Shown here piece by piece: positions 55,913-64,000 of a stretch of 64,000 bases of DNA (position 1 is the first letter of the stretch; the number at the start of each line of letters is the position of its first letter). The stretch comes from Streptomyces avicenniae (GTDB taxonomy: Bacteria; Actinomycetota; Actinomycetes; Streptomycetales; Streptomycetaceae): contig NZ_JOEK01000008.1 of assembly GCF_000719135.1 (NCBI RefSeq), positions 62,001-126,000 of the forward strand, in the 5' to 3' direction. A model generated the notes under the pieces. That model worked only from the letters and a program-made list of their open reading frames with translations. It was not told the origin of the DNA and did no database searches. The translations under genes and the position numbers were made by a program.

Positions 55913-57088
55913 GTGAAGTTCAACAGTCTCGATGTGTCGTACGGAGAGTTGTGGGGTCCCCATCGGGGAACGACCCATCCGGACCCGATGTCGAGCGCGC
56001 TGGCGGCACGCAAGCACGCCGCCGGGATCGACTACGCGGTTCTGCTGTCCACCCGGGAACGACCGCTGGCAGTGGTCGAGTACTGGCCGGGCCGGATGTG
56101 GCGCGTGTACATGTACGACGACAGGTCCTGGCGCATGCAGACGATCGACTTCACACCGCACGGCACGGGGCAGTTGCTGGCTCGGCGGAACACCCGATGG
56201 CAGTTCTCCGGCGAGCAGGAGTACGCGTACGGGAAGTGGGATGTCCAGGAGACCACGACCGTCTCGCCCGACGGGCTGGTCGAGGTGAAGTCCGAGCTCG
56301 CCGGGCCGAGCGGCGCGGCGACGGAGCCACCGCACGTGCGACGGTTCACGGCGCCCGTCGAGGGCTTCCTCTGCCCCGCACCGGAGTTCGGGGACTGGCA
56401 GGTGTTCGTGCCGTTCCTCGCGCAGCAGGGCCACGAGCCCGCCGCGGACGTGGTCCTGAACGACGTGTCGGTGGACGAGGGGTCGGGACCGCTGCGCGCC
56501 ACCGGGATCGAGCGGCTGTTCACCCCGGGGTCGTGCGCAACGCCTGAGGGTCCGGCCGCCGTCGAGCCCGTTGACGCCGGCGTGCTGCGGATTCCGTCGG
56601 GGCAGCTGGTGATCTCGGACCCCGGCTGGATCGACGAGACCCCACGGGCCGTCGCCGTGCCACCGGGCGAGTACCCGGTCACGCTGTCGCTCCTGCGCAC
56701 GGTACACGGGGCCGATGTCGCCGCGGCCAGGGTGACGTTCCTGGACACCCCGCCCCACGCGTGGGAGATGGCCCTGCTGCCCGACGAGGACATGGAGCTG
56801 CTCGGCGAGGGCCAGTTCTACGGGGTCGGCGTGGACACCGGCACAGCGGCTTTCCTCGACGCGACCAGGACGGTGGCCGAGGACATACTGGACGAGAACG
56901 TGTTCCTCCCCCTCAACAGCCGTGTCAGCGTCGAGCTGCCCGGCACGGGGACCGAGCCGAACGTCATCGCCTTCCGCGCGGGCGAGGGCGACGGGTCCTA
57001 CCCCGTCTGGATCGGCCGCACCGAGGACGGACAGGTCGGTAGCGTCGTCATCGACTTCCAGCTGCATTCCGCCGACGGGGAGGAGTGA
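55913..57088 (+). CDS. DUF4241-like protein
   Basis: A 391-residue soluble protein. The C-terminal half fits DUF4241: VLRIPSGQLVISDPGWIDE, PPGEYPVTLSLLRT, FYGVGVDTGTAAFLD, and the last strands PVWIGRTEDGQVGSVVIDF. The N-terminal half (VVEYWPGRMWRVYMYDDRSWRMQTIDF) is a separate beta-rich region. DUF4241 occurs in immunity-type contexts but has no settled function. GTG 55913 is the likely start. Confidence 0.75.
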   Translation: MKFNSLDVSYGELWGPHRGTTHPDPMSSALAARKHAAGIDYAVLLSTRERPLAVVEYWPGRMWRVYMYDDRSWRMQTIDFTPHGTGQLLARRNTRWQFSGEQEYAYGKWDVQETTTVSPDGLVEVKSELAGPSGAATEPPHVRRFTAPVEGFLCPAPEFGDWQVFVPFLAQQGHEPAADVVLNDVSVDEGSGPLRATGIERLFTPGSCATPEGPAAVEPVDAGVLRIPSGQLVISDPGWIDETPRAVAVPPGEYPVTLSLLRTVHGADVAAARVTFLDTPPHAWEMALLPDEDMELLGEGQFYGVGVDTGTAAFLDATRTVAEDILDENVFLPLNSRVSVELPGTGTEPNVIAFRAGEGDGSYPVWIGRTEDGQVGSVVIDFQLHSADGEE

Positions 57089-57187
57089 GCAGCCGCCGCC
57101 CGTCGCCGCGGGGCCGCACCGCCCGGGACCTGGGCACGGAAGGCGGTCCTGGACCGCACCCGCCGGGCAGGGCCTAGAGTCGCCTGT

Positions 57188-57601
57188 ATGGCCGTGCCAG
57201 AGAACCGTCCCCGCCCCGAGCCGGGGCACACCGAGCAGAGCACCGTGCGCGTGGACAGCTGGATCTGGTCCGTCCGGCTCGCCAAGACCCGCTCCCAGGC
57301 GGCCACCGCCTGCCGGGGCGGGCACGTGCGGATCAACGACGAGCGGGCCAAGCCCGCGCAGCACGTACGGGTCGGCGACGAGGTGCGGGTGCGGCAGGGC
57401 GAGCGGGAGCGGATCGTCGTGGTCAAGCGCCTGCTGAGCAAGCGCGTCGGCGCCCCCGTGGCCGTCGAGTGCTATCTCGACAACAGCCCGCCGCCCCCGC
57501 CCCGCGTCGAGGCCCCCGCCCCCGCCGGGCTGCGGGACCGGGGCACGGGACGGCCGACGAAGCGGGAGCGCCGCCAGGTGGACCGGCTGCGCGGCCTGTG
57601 A
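57188..57601 (+). CDS. S4-domain RNA-binding protein (Hsp15-like)
   Basis: A 137-residue protein with one S4 domain (residues about 20-80): VRVDSWIWSVRLAKTRSQAATACRGGHVRINDERAKPAQHVRVGDEV. A basic tail follows. Hsp15-type proteins bind stalled 50S subunits carrying peptidyl-tRNA. Confidence 0.88.
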   Translation: MAVPENRPRPEPGHTEQSTVRVDSWIWSVRLAKTRSQAATACRGGHVRINDERAKPAQHVRVGDEVRVRQGERERIVVVKRLLSKRVGAPVAVECYLDNSPPPPPRVEAPAPAGLRDRGTGRPTKRERRQVDRLRGL

Positions 57602-57625
57602 CCGCTCCGGGCGGCCGGGGCGCCG

Positions 57626-57934
57626 TCAGTCGGAGGCGCTGCTCCCCGGCCGGAAGGTGAGGTCGTCGTACTCGGGGTGGCGCGTCAGCCAGTCGGTGAG
57701 GAAGGGGCAGACGACGAGCGCCCGCAGGCCACGGCGCCGCGTGTCCTCCATGGCGGCGCGGGCCAGCGACCCGCCGATGCCGCGGCCCTCGTACTCGGGG
57801 CGCACCTCGGTGTGCGGGTAGACGGCGAGCCGGTCGTCCCGCAGGTGGTCGGCGAAGCCCGCGACCACGCCCGTGTCGTCGTCCGTGGCCTCGAAGCGGC
57901 CCGCGTCCTCGTTGTCCGTGACGGTGATGCCCAT
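57626..57934 (-). CDS. Small GNAT (YjdJ/GCN5-type) acetyltransferase
   Basis: A 102-residue single domain: VVAGFADHLRDDRLAVYPHTEVRPEYEGRGIGGSLARAAMED contains the acetyl-CoA loop EGRGIGG. The short form matches the YjdJ/NATD1 type. Convergent with the S4 gene. Confidence 0.85.
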   Translation of the reverse strand: MGITVTDNEDAGRFEATDDDTGVVAGFADHLRDDRLAVYPHTEVRPEYEGRGIGGSLARAAMEDTRRRGLRALVVCPFLTDWLTRHPEYDDLTFRPGSSASD

Positions 57935-57995
57935 CGGGCCATCGTCCCGCCGGGGGCGGCGGCGCGCATCCCGGCGCGGCGCCGCCCCCCACGGG

Positions 57996-58649
57996 TCAGT
58001 CGGCGGGCGGCGGCGCGGCGCCGCGGGCCGTCAGGAGATCCGTCATGAGCCCGATCTCCGACTCCTGGGCCGCCGCCATCCCGGCGGCGAGGTCCCGGAT
58101 CTCGTCCGTCGAGGCCAGCTCGGCACCCGCCTCGGCCATCTCGACACCGGCGCGGTGGTGCACCGTCATCAGTTCGAGGAACAGCACCTCGGCGTCACGG
58201 CCCGAGGCGGCCCGCAGCTCGTCGAGCTGCGCGTCGGTGGCCATGCCGGGCATGAGGGCACCGTCCGGCGCCTCGTGCGCCCCGTGACCACCCTCGGACA
58301 TCTCAGCCATCCAGCCCATCGGCGCGCCGCCCGACGCCACGGGCGCGTCCCAGCTGCGCAGCCAGCCGAGCATCATGCCGCGCTGGTTGGCCTGCGTGTT
58401 GATGATGTCGTACGCGAGCAGCCGCACCTCCTCGTCGTCGGTGCGGTCGCGGACGAGGAACGACATCTCCACCGCCTGCTGGTGGTGGATCGCCATGTCC
58501 TGGGCGAAGCCGACGTCCGCCGAGTCCGCCGCCGGGACCGAGGGCCCCGAGTCGGCGCGGGCGAACGCCGCGAGGGCGACGAGCAGCAGCGCGGCGACGG
58601 CGGCCAGGCCGCTCGCCGCCGTCAGCCACCGGCGGCCGAGCGCCGTCAC
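57996..58649 (-). CDS. DUF305 protein (secreted or membrane-anchored)
   Basis: A 217-residue protein with an N-terminal hydrophobic segment (LTAASGLAAVAALLLVALAAFA) and two DUF305 ferritin-like halves: DMAIHHQQAVEMSFLV and LMTVHHRAGVEMAE, each with HHxxxxxM that may bind copper. GTG 58649 overlaps the DUF3105 stop (GTGA) and is preferred to GTG 58670. Confidence 0.87.
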   Translation of the reverse strand: MTALGRRWLTAASGLAAVAALLLVALAAFARADSGPSVPAADSADVGFAQDMAIHHQQAVEMSFLVRDRTDDEEVRLLAYDIINTQANQRGMMLGWLRSWDAPVASGGAPMGWMAEMSEGGHGAHEAPDGALMPGMATDAQLDELRAASGRDAEVLFLELMTVHHRAGVEMAEAGAELASTDEIRDLAAGMAAAQESEIGLMTDLLTARGAAPPPAD

Positions 58650-59293
58650 TGCCCGATCCCGCCGGTGCACGCGGCGCCCGGCTCAGGGGTCTGCGGGCCC
58701 GAGACGTACGCCTCAAGGAACTCGTCGATGCGCTCGTCGTCGGCGCTGTCCAGGCCGAGCTGGTGGCCCCAGGCGGTGAGCGTGATGGGGCTCTCCTGGT
58801 CGGCGACCGGGCTCAGCAGGGTGTAGGGGGTGGAGGAGACGCGCTCGCTCAGCGACTCGACGTCGCCCTCGGCGGCCGAGTCGTTGTAGGTGATCCAGAC
58901 GGCGCCGTGCTCCAGGGAGTGGACGGCGTTCTCGTTCGGGATCGCCTCGGTGTAGACGTCGCCGTCGCAGTTCATCCACGCCTGGTTGTGGTTGCCGCCG
59001 ACCGGCGGGGTCTGCGGGTAGTCCACGGTCTCCTGGACGTGGTCGCGGCCGAGGTCGGAGTAGACCTCCTCGCCCTGCACGTTGGCGGCGTCGGCGGCCG
59101 GGGTCTCGTCGTCGCCGCCGGTCGTGGCGACGAGCCAGGCGCCGCCGCCGACGATGGCGGCGAGGAGGACCACGACGGCGACGATCGTGATCGTGCGGTT
59201 GCGGCGGTCGCGCGCCTGCTCCAGGCGGCGCGCCTCGGCTATCTTGGCGCGGCGGTCGGCGGCGGGCCCGCGCTTCGTCTTGTTGGTGCCCAT
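58646..59293 (-). CDS. DUF3105 membrane-anchored protein
   Basis: A 215-residue protein with a basic N-terminus, one membrane helix (ITIVAVVVLLAAIVGGGAWLV) and an extracytoplasmic DUF3105 domain: TPPVGGNHNQAWMNCDGDVYTE, NAVHSLEHGAVWITY. The conserved His and Cys could bind metal. It forms a pair with DUF305, as often seen in Streptomyces, possibly for copper or redox handling in the envelope. Confidence 0.87.
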   Translation of the reverse strand: MGTNKTKRGPAADRRAKIAEARRLEQARDRRNRTITIVAVVVLLAAIVGGGAWLVATTGGDDETPAADAANVQGEEVYSDLGRDHVQETVDYPQTPPVGGNHNQAWMNCDGDVYTEAIPNENAVHSLEHGAVWITYNDSAAEGDVESLSERVSSTPYTLLSPVADQESPITLTAWGHQLGLDSADDERIDEFLEAYVSGPQTPEPGAACTGGIGQ

Positions 59294-59359
59294 GGGGAAG
59301 TCCTTGTCACGGGTGGGTGGGTCGGGTGGGTACGTCGGCGGATGGCACGGGACTTCCCG

Positions 59360-59752
59360 TCACGTCCTGTGGACCTGGAGCCGGTGGAGGTCCACCGCGG
59401 GCGTGGCGTCGTGCACGGGCCCGGTGACGCGGCCCTCGGCGACCGGCCGCACGGCGGGCGGCGGCGGGTCCTGCGGGGGGACGTGCAGCGCGACGGGGCC
59501 GGGCAGGACCGGGCTGACCGCCGCCCTGGGGGTGCCGTGACAGGTGTCGGCCGGGTCCTCGTAGGCGTCGAGCGGCTCGGCCCGTGTGCTGGCGGGCGGC
59601 TGCCCGGCGGCGCTGTGCCCCGCGGCGTCCGCGGCCGGTGTGCACAGGCCGAAGGCGCACAGCAGGGTGACGAGGACGAGCAGGCAGCGGGCGGCGACGG
59701 TACCGGCCGTCCGGCCGTCCGTCCCACCGTGTCCGTCACCTGTTCGGCTCAT
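59360..59752 (-). CDS. Secreted hypothetical protein, 130 aa
   Basis: An N-terminal hydrophobic signal (ARCLLVLVTLLCAFGLCTPAADA) is followed by a Pro/Ala-rich, probably unstructured chain. No domain recognised. It precedes DUF3105 by 66 bases on the same strand and may be cotranscribed. Confidence 0.6.
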   Translation of the reverse strand: MSRTGDGHGGTDGRTAGTVAARCLLVLVTLLCAFGLCTPAADAAGHSAAGQPPASTRAEPLDAYEDPADTCHGTPRAAVSPVLPGPVALHVPPQDPPPPAVRPVAEGRVTGPVHDATPAVDLHRLQVHRT

Positions 59753-60020
59753 CGACGGTCATCGTACTCATGGGCGATCTCCAGGGAACCTGTGCCGACC
59801 GCACCCGTCCGGACACGCAGCGGTTCCGGTCCTCGCGGGGGCCGGAAAGGACCGGATCGGTGCGGGATTGAACCACCCGGGGCATCTCCCGCGTCCTTCC
59901 CGAGGACGGCCGGTGCGCGCGATAGCGTGACCACCGGCCTTTCGGCGCACGACAGTTGCCGCGGGACGGCCGTGGCGGCTCGACCACTGACACACGACAT
60001 GACACGAAGGAGACACCGGG

Positions 60021-60968
60021 ATGGTGTTCAAACGGCTGCTCGGGGCAATCGGCGTGGGTGGCCCTTCGGTGGACACGGTCCTCGACAGCGGGGCCGTGGT
60101 GCCCGGTTCGCTGCTGACCGGCCGGGTGCTCGTGCAGGGCGGCTCCATGGACGTGGAGATCAGCCACATCACCCTCGACTTCATCGCCCGTGTCGAGGCG
60201 GAGGGGCAGGAGCAGGAGAGCGAGGGCACCGTCGTCTTCGACCGCGCCCAGGTCGGCGGCGGCTTCCGCCTCGCGGAGGGCCAGTCGGTCGAGGTGCCGT
60301 TCTCGCTGCCCGTCCCGTGGGAGACGCCGATCACCGAGCTGTACGGGCAGCCGCTCGGCATCGTGCTGGGGGTGCGGACGGAGCTTGCGGTCGCGGGCGC
60401 CGTGGACAAGGGCGACCTCGACCAGCTGCTCGTCAGGCCGCTGCCCGTGCAGGAGGCCGTGCTGGAGGCGTTCGGGCAGCTCGGCTTCGGCTTCCGCTCC
60501 GCCGACCTGGAGCTGGGCCGCATCGGCGGCACCGGACAGACCCTGCCGTTCTACCAGGAGATCGAGCTGACGCCCTCCCCGCAGTACGCGCACGCGATCC
60601 AGGAGCTGGAGATCAGCTTCCTCGCCTCGCCGGCGGGCCTTGAGGTCGTCCTGGAGGCGGACAAGCGCGGCGGCTGGTTCTCGCAGGGGCACGACGCGCT
60701 CAACCGCTACACGGTCGCGCACCACGACGTCGGCAGCACCGACTTCACGGCGCTGGTGAACTCGTGGGTGGGGCAGCTGGCCGGGGGGCAGCGCCCGGCC
60801 TACGGCCAGCACGAGGGCCACCACCACGGCCACGGCGACCACGACGACCACCGCCGTGGCCCCGGGGCCGGGGCCGTGGTCGCCGGGGTGGCGGCGGGTG
60901 TCGTCGGCGGCTTCGTCGCGGCGGAGATCATCGACGAGATCGGCGACGCGTTCGAGGGCGAGGAGTGA
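60021..60968 (+). CDS. spo0M: Spo0M-family sporulation-control protein
   Basis: A 315-residue arrestin-like Spo0M protein: MVFKRLLGAIGVGGPSVDTVLDSG, PGSLLTGRVLVQGG, ISHITLDFIARVE and PLPVQEAVLEAFGQLGF are characteristic. After residue 255 comes a His/Asp-rich stretch (HEGHHHGHGDHDDH), likely metal-binding, and a Gly/Ala helix. Spo0M affects sporulation and the cytoskeleton in Bacillus; its streptomycete role is unclear. ATG 60021 follows GAAGGAGACACCGGG. Confidence 0.9.
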   Translation: MVFKRLLGAIGVGGPSVDTVLDSGAVVPGSLLTGRVLVQGGSMDVEISHITLDFIARVEAEGQEQESEGTVVFDRAQVGGGFRLAEGQSVEVPFSLPVPWETPITELYGQPLGIVLGVRTELAVAGAVDKGDLDQLLVRPLPVQEAVLEAFGQLGFGFRSADLELGRIGGTGQTLPFYQEIELTPSPQYAHAIQELEISFLASPAGLEVVLEADKRGGWFSQGHDALNRYTVAHHDVGSTDFTALVNSWVGQLAGGQRPAYGQHEGHHHGHGDHDDHRRGPGAGAVVAGVAAGVVGGFVAAEIIDEIGDAFEGEE

Positions 60969-61028
60969 GGCACGGGCGCGGCGCCCCGGCGGCGTAGCGC
61001 CCGCTCCCCCGTCCCCTTTTCCGGTCCC

Positions 61029-61064
61029 GCTCACTCGCGCCGTAATTCACCCGCGCGAGTGAGC
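61029..61064 (+). terminator. 12-bp stem terminator after spo0M
   Basis: GCTCACTCGCGC (61029-61040) pairs perfectly with GCGCGAGTGAGC (61053-61064) around a 12-base loop and is followed by GTTTCCGTTTC, a T-rich tail. Confidence 0.8.
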
Positions 61065-61197
61065 GTTTCCGTTTCGCGGACCGTCACGCCAACGCGCCGA
61101 GGAGCGCGGGGTTTTCCCGCGCCTCGATTTCTGGTGTAAGAACAAACCTGAAGGACATTCCGTTGTTCTAACCCCACTTGGTGTTCGGTACACAGCG

Positions 61198-62115
61198 ATG
61201 ACTCTGCTACGGAAAATCAATGCCGCACTCGGCTCGGCGACCGGATTCCGGGTCTGCCGCGTCCGTCCCCCGGCGGCCCGGGAGCCCGCCGCCCGCACGA
61301 CCGTCCCCGCCGCAAGGCCCGAGCCGCCCGCCTACCGCGCCCCGGCGCACCCCTCGACGGACCGGCTGCTGCGGCGGCCCGTGTTCGTCATCGCCCCGGT
61401 CCGCTCGGGCTCGACGCTGCTGCGCATGGCGCTGGGCGCCCACTCGCGGCTGCACGCGCCGCACGAGCTGCACTTCCGGCGGCTTGAGGTGCGCTGCGGG
61501 ACCCGGCTCGCCGAACGCGCCCTGTCGGTGCTCGACCTCGGCAGGACCGACCTGGAGCACCTGCTGTGGGACCGCGTCCTGCACCGCGAGCTGGTCCGTT
61601 CCGGCAAGCAGTGCCTCGTGGAGAAGACGCCGAGCAACGCGTTCGTCCACGACCGGCTGGCCGCCTGCTGGCCGGACGCACGGTTCGTCTTCCTGCTGCG
61701 CCACCCCGCCGCGATCGCGCGGTCCTGGCACGAGGCCGACCCCGTGCGCCGCGACCCCGAGCAGGCGGCGCACGACGCGCTGCGCTACATGCGGGCCGTC
61801 GAGCGGGCCCGCGCCGCGCTGCCGGGCCACACCGTCCGCTACGAGGAGCTGACGGACGATCCCGAGGCGGCGCTGCGGGCCCTGTGCGCGTTCCTCGGCG
61901 AGGAGTTCGAGCCGGGCATGGTCGAGTACGGCGCGGGGCGCGCGCGGGAGATCGACGGGCTGGAGAAGGGGCTCGGCGACTGGCGGGACAAGATCCGCAC
62001 CGGCCGCGTCCAGCCGGGCCGTGAGCTGCCGGAGGCGGACGCGGTGCCCGCCGTGCTGCGCGAGATGTGCGACGCGTGGGAGTACGCGGCGGCGCCCGGT
62101 GGTGTCGCGCGGTGA
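61198..62115 (+). CDS. Sulfotransferase-family protein
   Basis: A 305-residue protein with the PAPS 5'-phosphosulfate loop FVIAPVRSGSTLLRMALG, the 3'-phosphate region FVFLLRHPAAIARSWHE, and VEKTPSNAFVHDRL typical of bacterial sulfotransferases. The first 55 residues are a variable Pro/Ala-rich extension. No ribosome-binding site is clear before ATG 61198. It leads a three-gene operon with 4-bp overlaps and may sulfate a cell-surface glycan. Confidence 0.85.
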   Translation: MTLLRKINAALGSATGFRVCRVRPPAAREPAARTTVPAARPEPPAYRAPAHPSTDRLLRRPVFVIAPVRSGSTLLRMALGAHSRLHAPHELHFRRLEVRCGTRLAERALSVLDLGRTDLEHLLWDRVLHRELVRSGKQCLVEKTPSNAFVHDRLAACWPDARFVFLLRHPAAIARSWHEADPVRRDPEQAAHDALRYMRAVERARAALPGHTVRYEELTDDPEAALRALCAFLGEEFEPGMVEYGAGRAREIDGLEKGLGDWRDKIRTGRVQPGRELPEADAVPAVLREMCDAWEYAAAPGGVAR

Positions 62116-62585
62116 GCGGCCACGCGGAGATCGACGAGGTGTGGCCGCGCGACGGGCGGCTGCGGCTGGTGGGGCGCCTGCACGGTCCCCCGCCCGGCCA
62201 CGCGGCGCGCGGCGCGCTCGGGCGGCTGCGGACGCGGACGGCGGAGGCGCGCGAGTGGTCGGTCCAGTTCGTGCTGCGGGAGGACCGGGGCCGTCCCTGG
62301 CGGCTGCGGTACCCGGCGCGGCTGGACGGCGCGCGCTTCGACGTCACGCTGCCGGTGGCCGACCTCGCGCCGGAGGCCCTGCGGCTGCCCGCCCGCTGGG
62401 ACGTGTGGCTGGCGGACGGCTCCGCGCGGCTGCGGGCCGGAAGGTTCCTGGACGGCGTCACCGGCAAGAAGGAGATCATGGTGTTTCCCGGCCAGTCCGT
62501 CAGCAGGACGGACACGGCGGTCCTCGTGCGGCCGTACTACACCGTCAAGGACAACCTGTCGGTCGAGGTCCGGCCGAAGCGATGA
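62112..62585 (+). CDS. Glycan-operon beta-protein, 157 aa
   Basis: A 157-residue protein with repeated beta-strand patterns (GRLRLVGRLHG, EWSVQFVLRED, RWDVWLADGSARLRAGRFLDG, VLVRPYYTVKDNLSVEV). It resembles the beta-rich accessory part found next to TagE-like glycosyltransferases in Streptomyces. GTGA and ATGA overlaps tie it to both neighbours. No enzymatic motif is seen. Confidence 0.65.
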   Translation: MSGHAEIDEVWPRDGRLRLVGRLHGPPPGHAARGALGRLRTRTAEAREWSVQFVLREDRGRPWRLRYPARLDGARFDVTLPVADLAPEALRLPARWDVWLADGSARLRAGRFLDGVTGKKEIMVFPGQSVSRTDTAVLVRPYYTVKDNLSVEVRPKR

Positions 62586-63775
62586 AGATCCGCTACCTGC
62601 TGTTGCACGCCTACGGCATGGGCGGGACGATCCGCACCGTCTTCACGCAGGCCAACGCCCTCGCCGCCGCGGGGCACGACGTCCGGGTCGTCAGCGTCGT
62701 ACGGCGCGCCGACAAGCCGTACTTCACGCTCGACCCGCGGGTGCGGCTGACGGCGCTGGACGACCGGCGGGCCGGTGCGGGCCGGGTGCCGCCCCGGCCG
62801 GGGCGCGGGGCGGGGCGGCTGCGCGCGCGGCGGGCCGCGCGGCTCGCGGCCAGGCCGCCGCGCTGGGTGCCGCCGGGCGAGAGCGGCTACGGGGCGTTCG
62901 ACCGGGGTCTGGAGCGGAAGCTCGTCTCCTACCTCGCCCAGCTGACGGACGGGGTGCTCGTCACGACGCGTCCGGCGCTGAACCTGCTGTCCGCGCGGTT
63001 CGCGACGGGCGGTGTGGTGCGTGTGGCGCAGGAGCACATGAACCTGGGGGTGCACCAGGACGACGTGCGGGCGGCGATCGCGCGCTGGTACCCGCGGGTG
63101 GAGGCCATCAGTGTGCTGACCCACCGGGACCAGGACGACTACCGGGTCGCGGCGCCGGGGGCGCGGGTGGAGCGCATCCCGAACGCCGTGCACTCGCTGA
63201 AGCAGAAGCCGTCCACCTGTGCCGGGCGGATCGCGGTGGCGGCGGGGCGGCTGCGGCCCCAGAAAGGCTTCGACCTGCTGATCCCGGCCTTCGCCGAGGT
63301 GGCCGGGGAATTCCCCGACTGGCAGCTGCGGATCTACGGCGAGGGCGACCGCAGGAAACAGTTGCGGAAACTCATCGAGAAACACCATCTGTACAACCAG
63401 GTGTTCCTGATGGGGAAGACCGACCAGCTGGACGAGGAGTTGTCCAAGGCGTCCTTCTACGTGCTGAGTTCGCGGGCCGAGGGCCTGCCGATGGTGATGA
63501 TCGAGGCCATGGCGCACGCGGTGCCGGTCGTGAGCTTCGACTGTCCGACCGGGCCCGCCGACGTGCTGACCCACGGCACGGACGGGCTGCTGGTGCCGCC
63601 GGGTGACGTCGGCGGGCTCGCCGGGGCGATGCGGCGGCTGATGGCGGACGAGGCGCTGCGCGCGCGGATGGGGGACGCGGCGCTGGCGACCGTGCAGGGG
63701 TACGCGCCCGAGGTGATCGGGCGGCGCTGGTCGGAGCTGTTCGAGGAACTGCTGGCGGGGCGGCGCGGGCGCTGA
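62582..63775 (+). CDS. GT4-family glycosyltransferase
   Basis: A 397-residue GT-B enzyme. N-terminal domain YLLLHAYGMGGTIRTVFTQANALAAAGHDVRVV, then C-terminal donor site GRLRPQKGFDLLIPAF and SRAEGLPMVMIEAMAHAVPVVSFDCPTGPADVL with the EX7E motif. It is close to TagE/poly-glycerol-phosphate glucosyltransferases, so a teichoic-acid-like or other wall polymer is the likely acceptor. Confidence 0.88.
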   Translation: MKIRYLLLHAYGMGGTIRTVFTQANALAAAGHDVRVVSVVRRADKPYFTLDPRVRLTALDDRRAGAGRVPPRPGRGAGRLRARRAARLAARPPRWVPPGESGYGAFDRGLERKLVSYLAQLTDGVLVTTRPALNLLSARFATGGVVRVAQEHMNLGVHQDDVRAAIARWYPRVEAISVLTHRDQDDYRVAAPGARVERIPNAVHSLKQKPSTCAGRIAVAAGRLRPQKGFDLLIPAFAEVAGEFPDWQLRIYGEGDRRKQLRKLIEKHHLYNQVFLMGKTDQLDEELSKASFYVLSSRAEGLPMVMIEAMAHAVPVVSFDCPTGPADVLTHGTDGLLVPPGDVGGLAGAMRRLMADEALRARMGDAALATVQGYAPEVIGRRWSELFEELLAGRRGR

Positions 63776-63919
63776 GGGGCCGTCCCGGCGGATGGGCCGG
63801 TCGGGTCGGGGCGCTGGGCCGCTGGGGTGGAGTGGCGCCCGGCCCGGAGCGGGCGCGGTGGCCGCCGGGCGGGCGCGGGGGGAGGCTTTCGCCACTGGCA
63901 ATCCTCCCCCTCCCTGCGG

Positions 63920-64000
63920 ATGGAGCACGACATGTGGGGTTTCGGCACCGTCACCAACGACTCGCGGCTGCCCGTGGTGGTCGAGTACCCCGTCGCCGCC
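63920..64000 (+). CDS. Start of an unidentified gene (truncated by window)
   Basis: ATG 63920 opens a frame running to the edge (MEHDMWGFGTVTNDSRLPVV and on). ATG 63932 is an alternative start. No strong ribosome-binding site. Too short to identify. Confidence 0.35.
   Translation, partial: MEHDMWGFGTVTNDSRLPVVVEYPVAA

Overview
This window is very GC-rich, with strong third-position GC bias, long antisense open frames over most genes, many 4-bp ATGA/GTGA stop-start overlaps, and gene families (DUF397, XRE/DUF5753, DUF574 methyltransferases, ATP-binding anti-sigma-like proteins, alpha-lytic-type proteases) typical of Streptomyces. It is almost certainly chromosomal DNA of a Streptomyces or close relative. 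No rRNA, tRNA, CRISPR array, complete insertion sequence or phage structural gene was seen.

Layout. 1-2.4 kb: the end of a GH39 beta-xylosidase and a ROK regulator. 2.4-17.1 kb: a large, apparently undescribed RiPP-like biosynthetic locus. A leftward arm (small peptide, unknown helical protein, SagB-type oxidoreductase) diverges at 4.96-5.32 kb from a long rightward operon: JmjC-like oxygenase, MFS exporter, degenerate M29-like protein, SPASM radical SAM enzyme, subtilisin-like protease, GAF protein, two more radical SAM enzymes, haem-oxygenase-like metal oxidase, a second small peptide, and a cyclase/AAA/TPR giant. The two small peptides share the hexapeptide DVEGHG and then differ, which makes them the best precursor candidates. 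A topoisomerase IB gene is translationally coupled to the operon end. 18.3-24.4 kb: a six-gene Mrp cation/proton antiporter operon.

24.4-36.3 kb is mixed: an XRE regulator divergent from an SDR, a beta-lactamase-like serine hydrolase, a secreted trypsin-like protease, dTDP-glucose 4,6-dehydratase, a radical SAM + CYTH pair divergent from an HTH-TPR regulator, and a class V PLP enzyme preceded by a 43-residue peptide ending in Met-Arg repeats. 36.4-42.1 kb is an accessory patch with a direct repeat of about 245-290 bp, two pseudogenes, a GntR regulator and DUF397/XRE genes. 42.2-44.3 kb is a tightly coupled cassette of small genes, an anti-sigma-like ATPase and a DUF574 methyltransferase.

44.3-64 kb: ATP-dependent DNA ligase, a ten-unit TPR protein with a partner sharing a TGDS..NI motif, GH13 glucosidase, flavin disulfide oxidoreductase, PhyH-like oxygenase, lipoprotein, an SDR and two TetR genes with clear palindromic operators, DUF4865, PPOX, DUF4241 and S4 proteins, the DUF3105/DUF305 pair, Spo0M, and a sulfotransferase/unknown/glycosyltransferase operon.

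Functions come from motif recognition by eye; no database search was run. Starts were chosen from ribosome-binding sites and stop-start overlaps.
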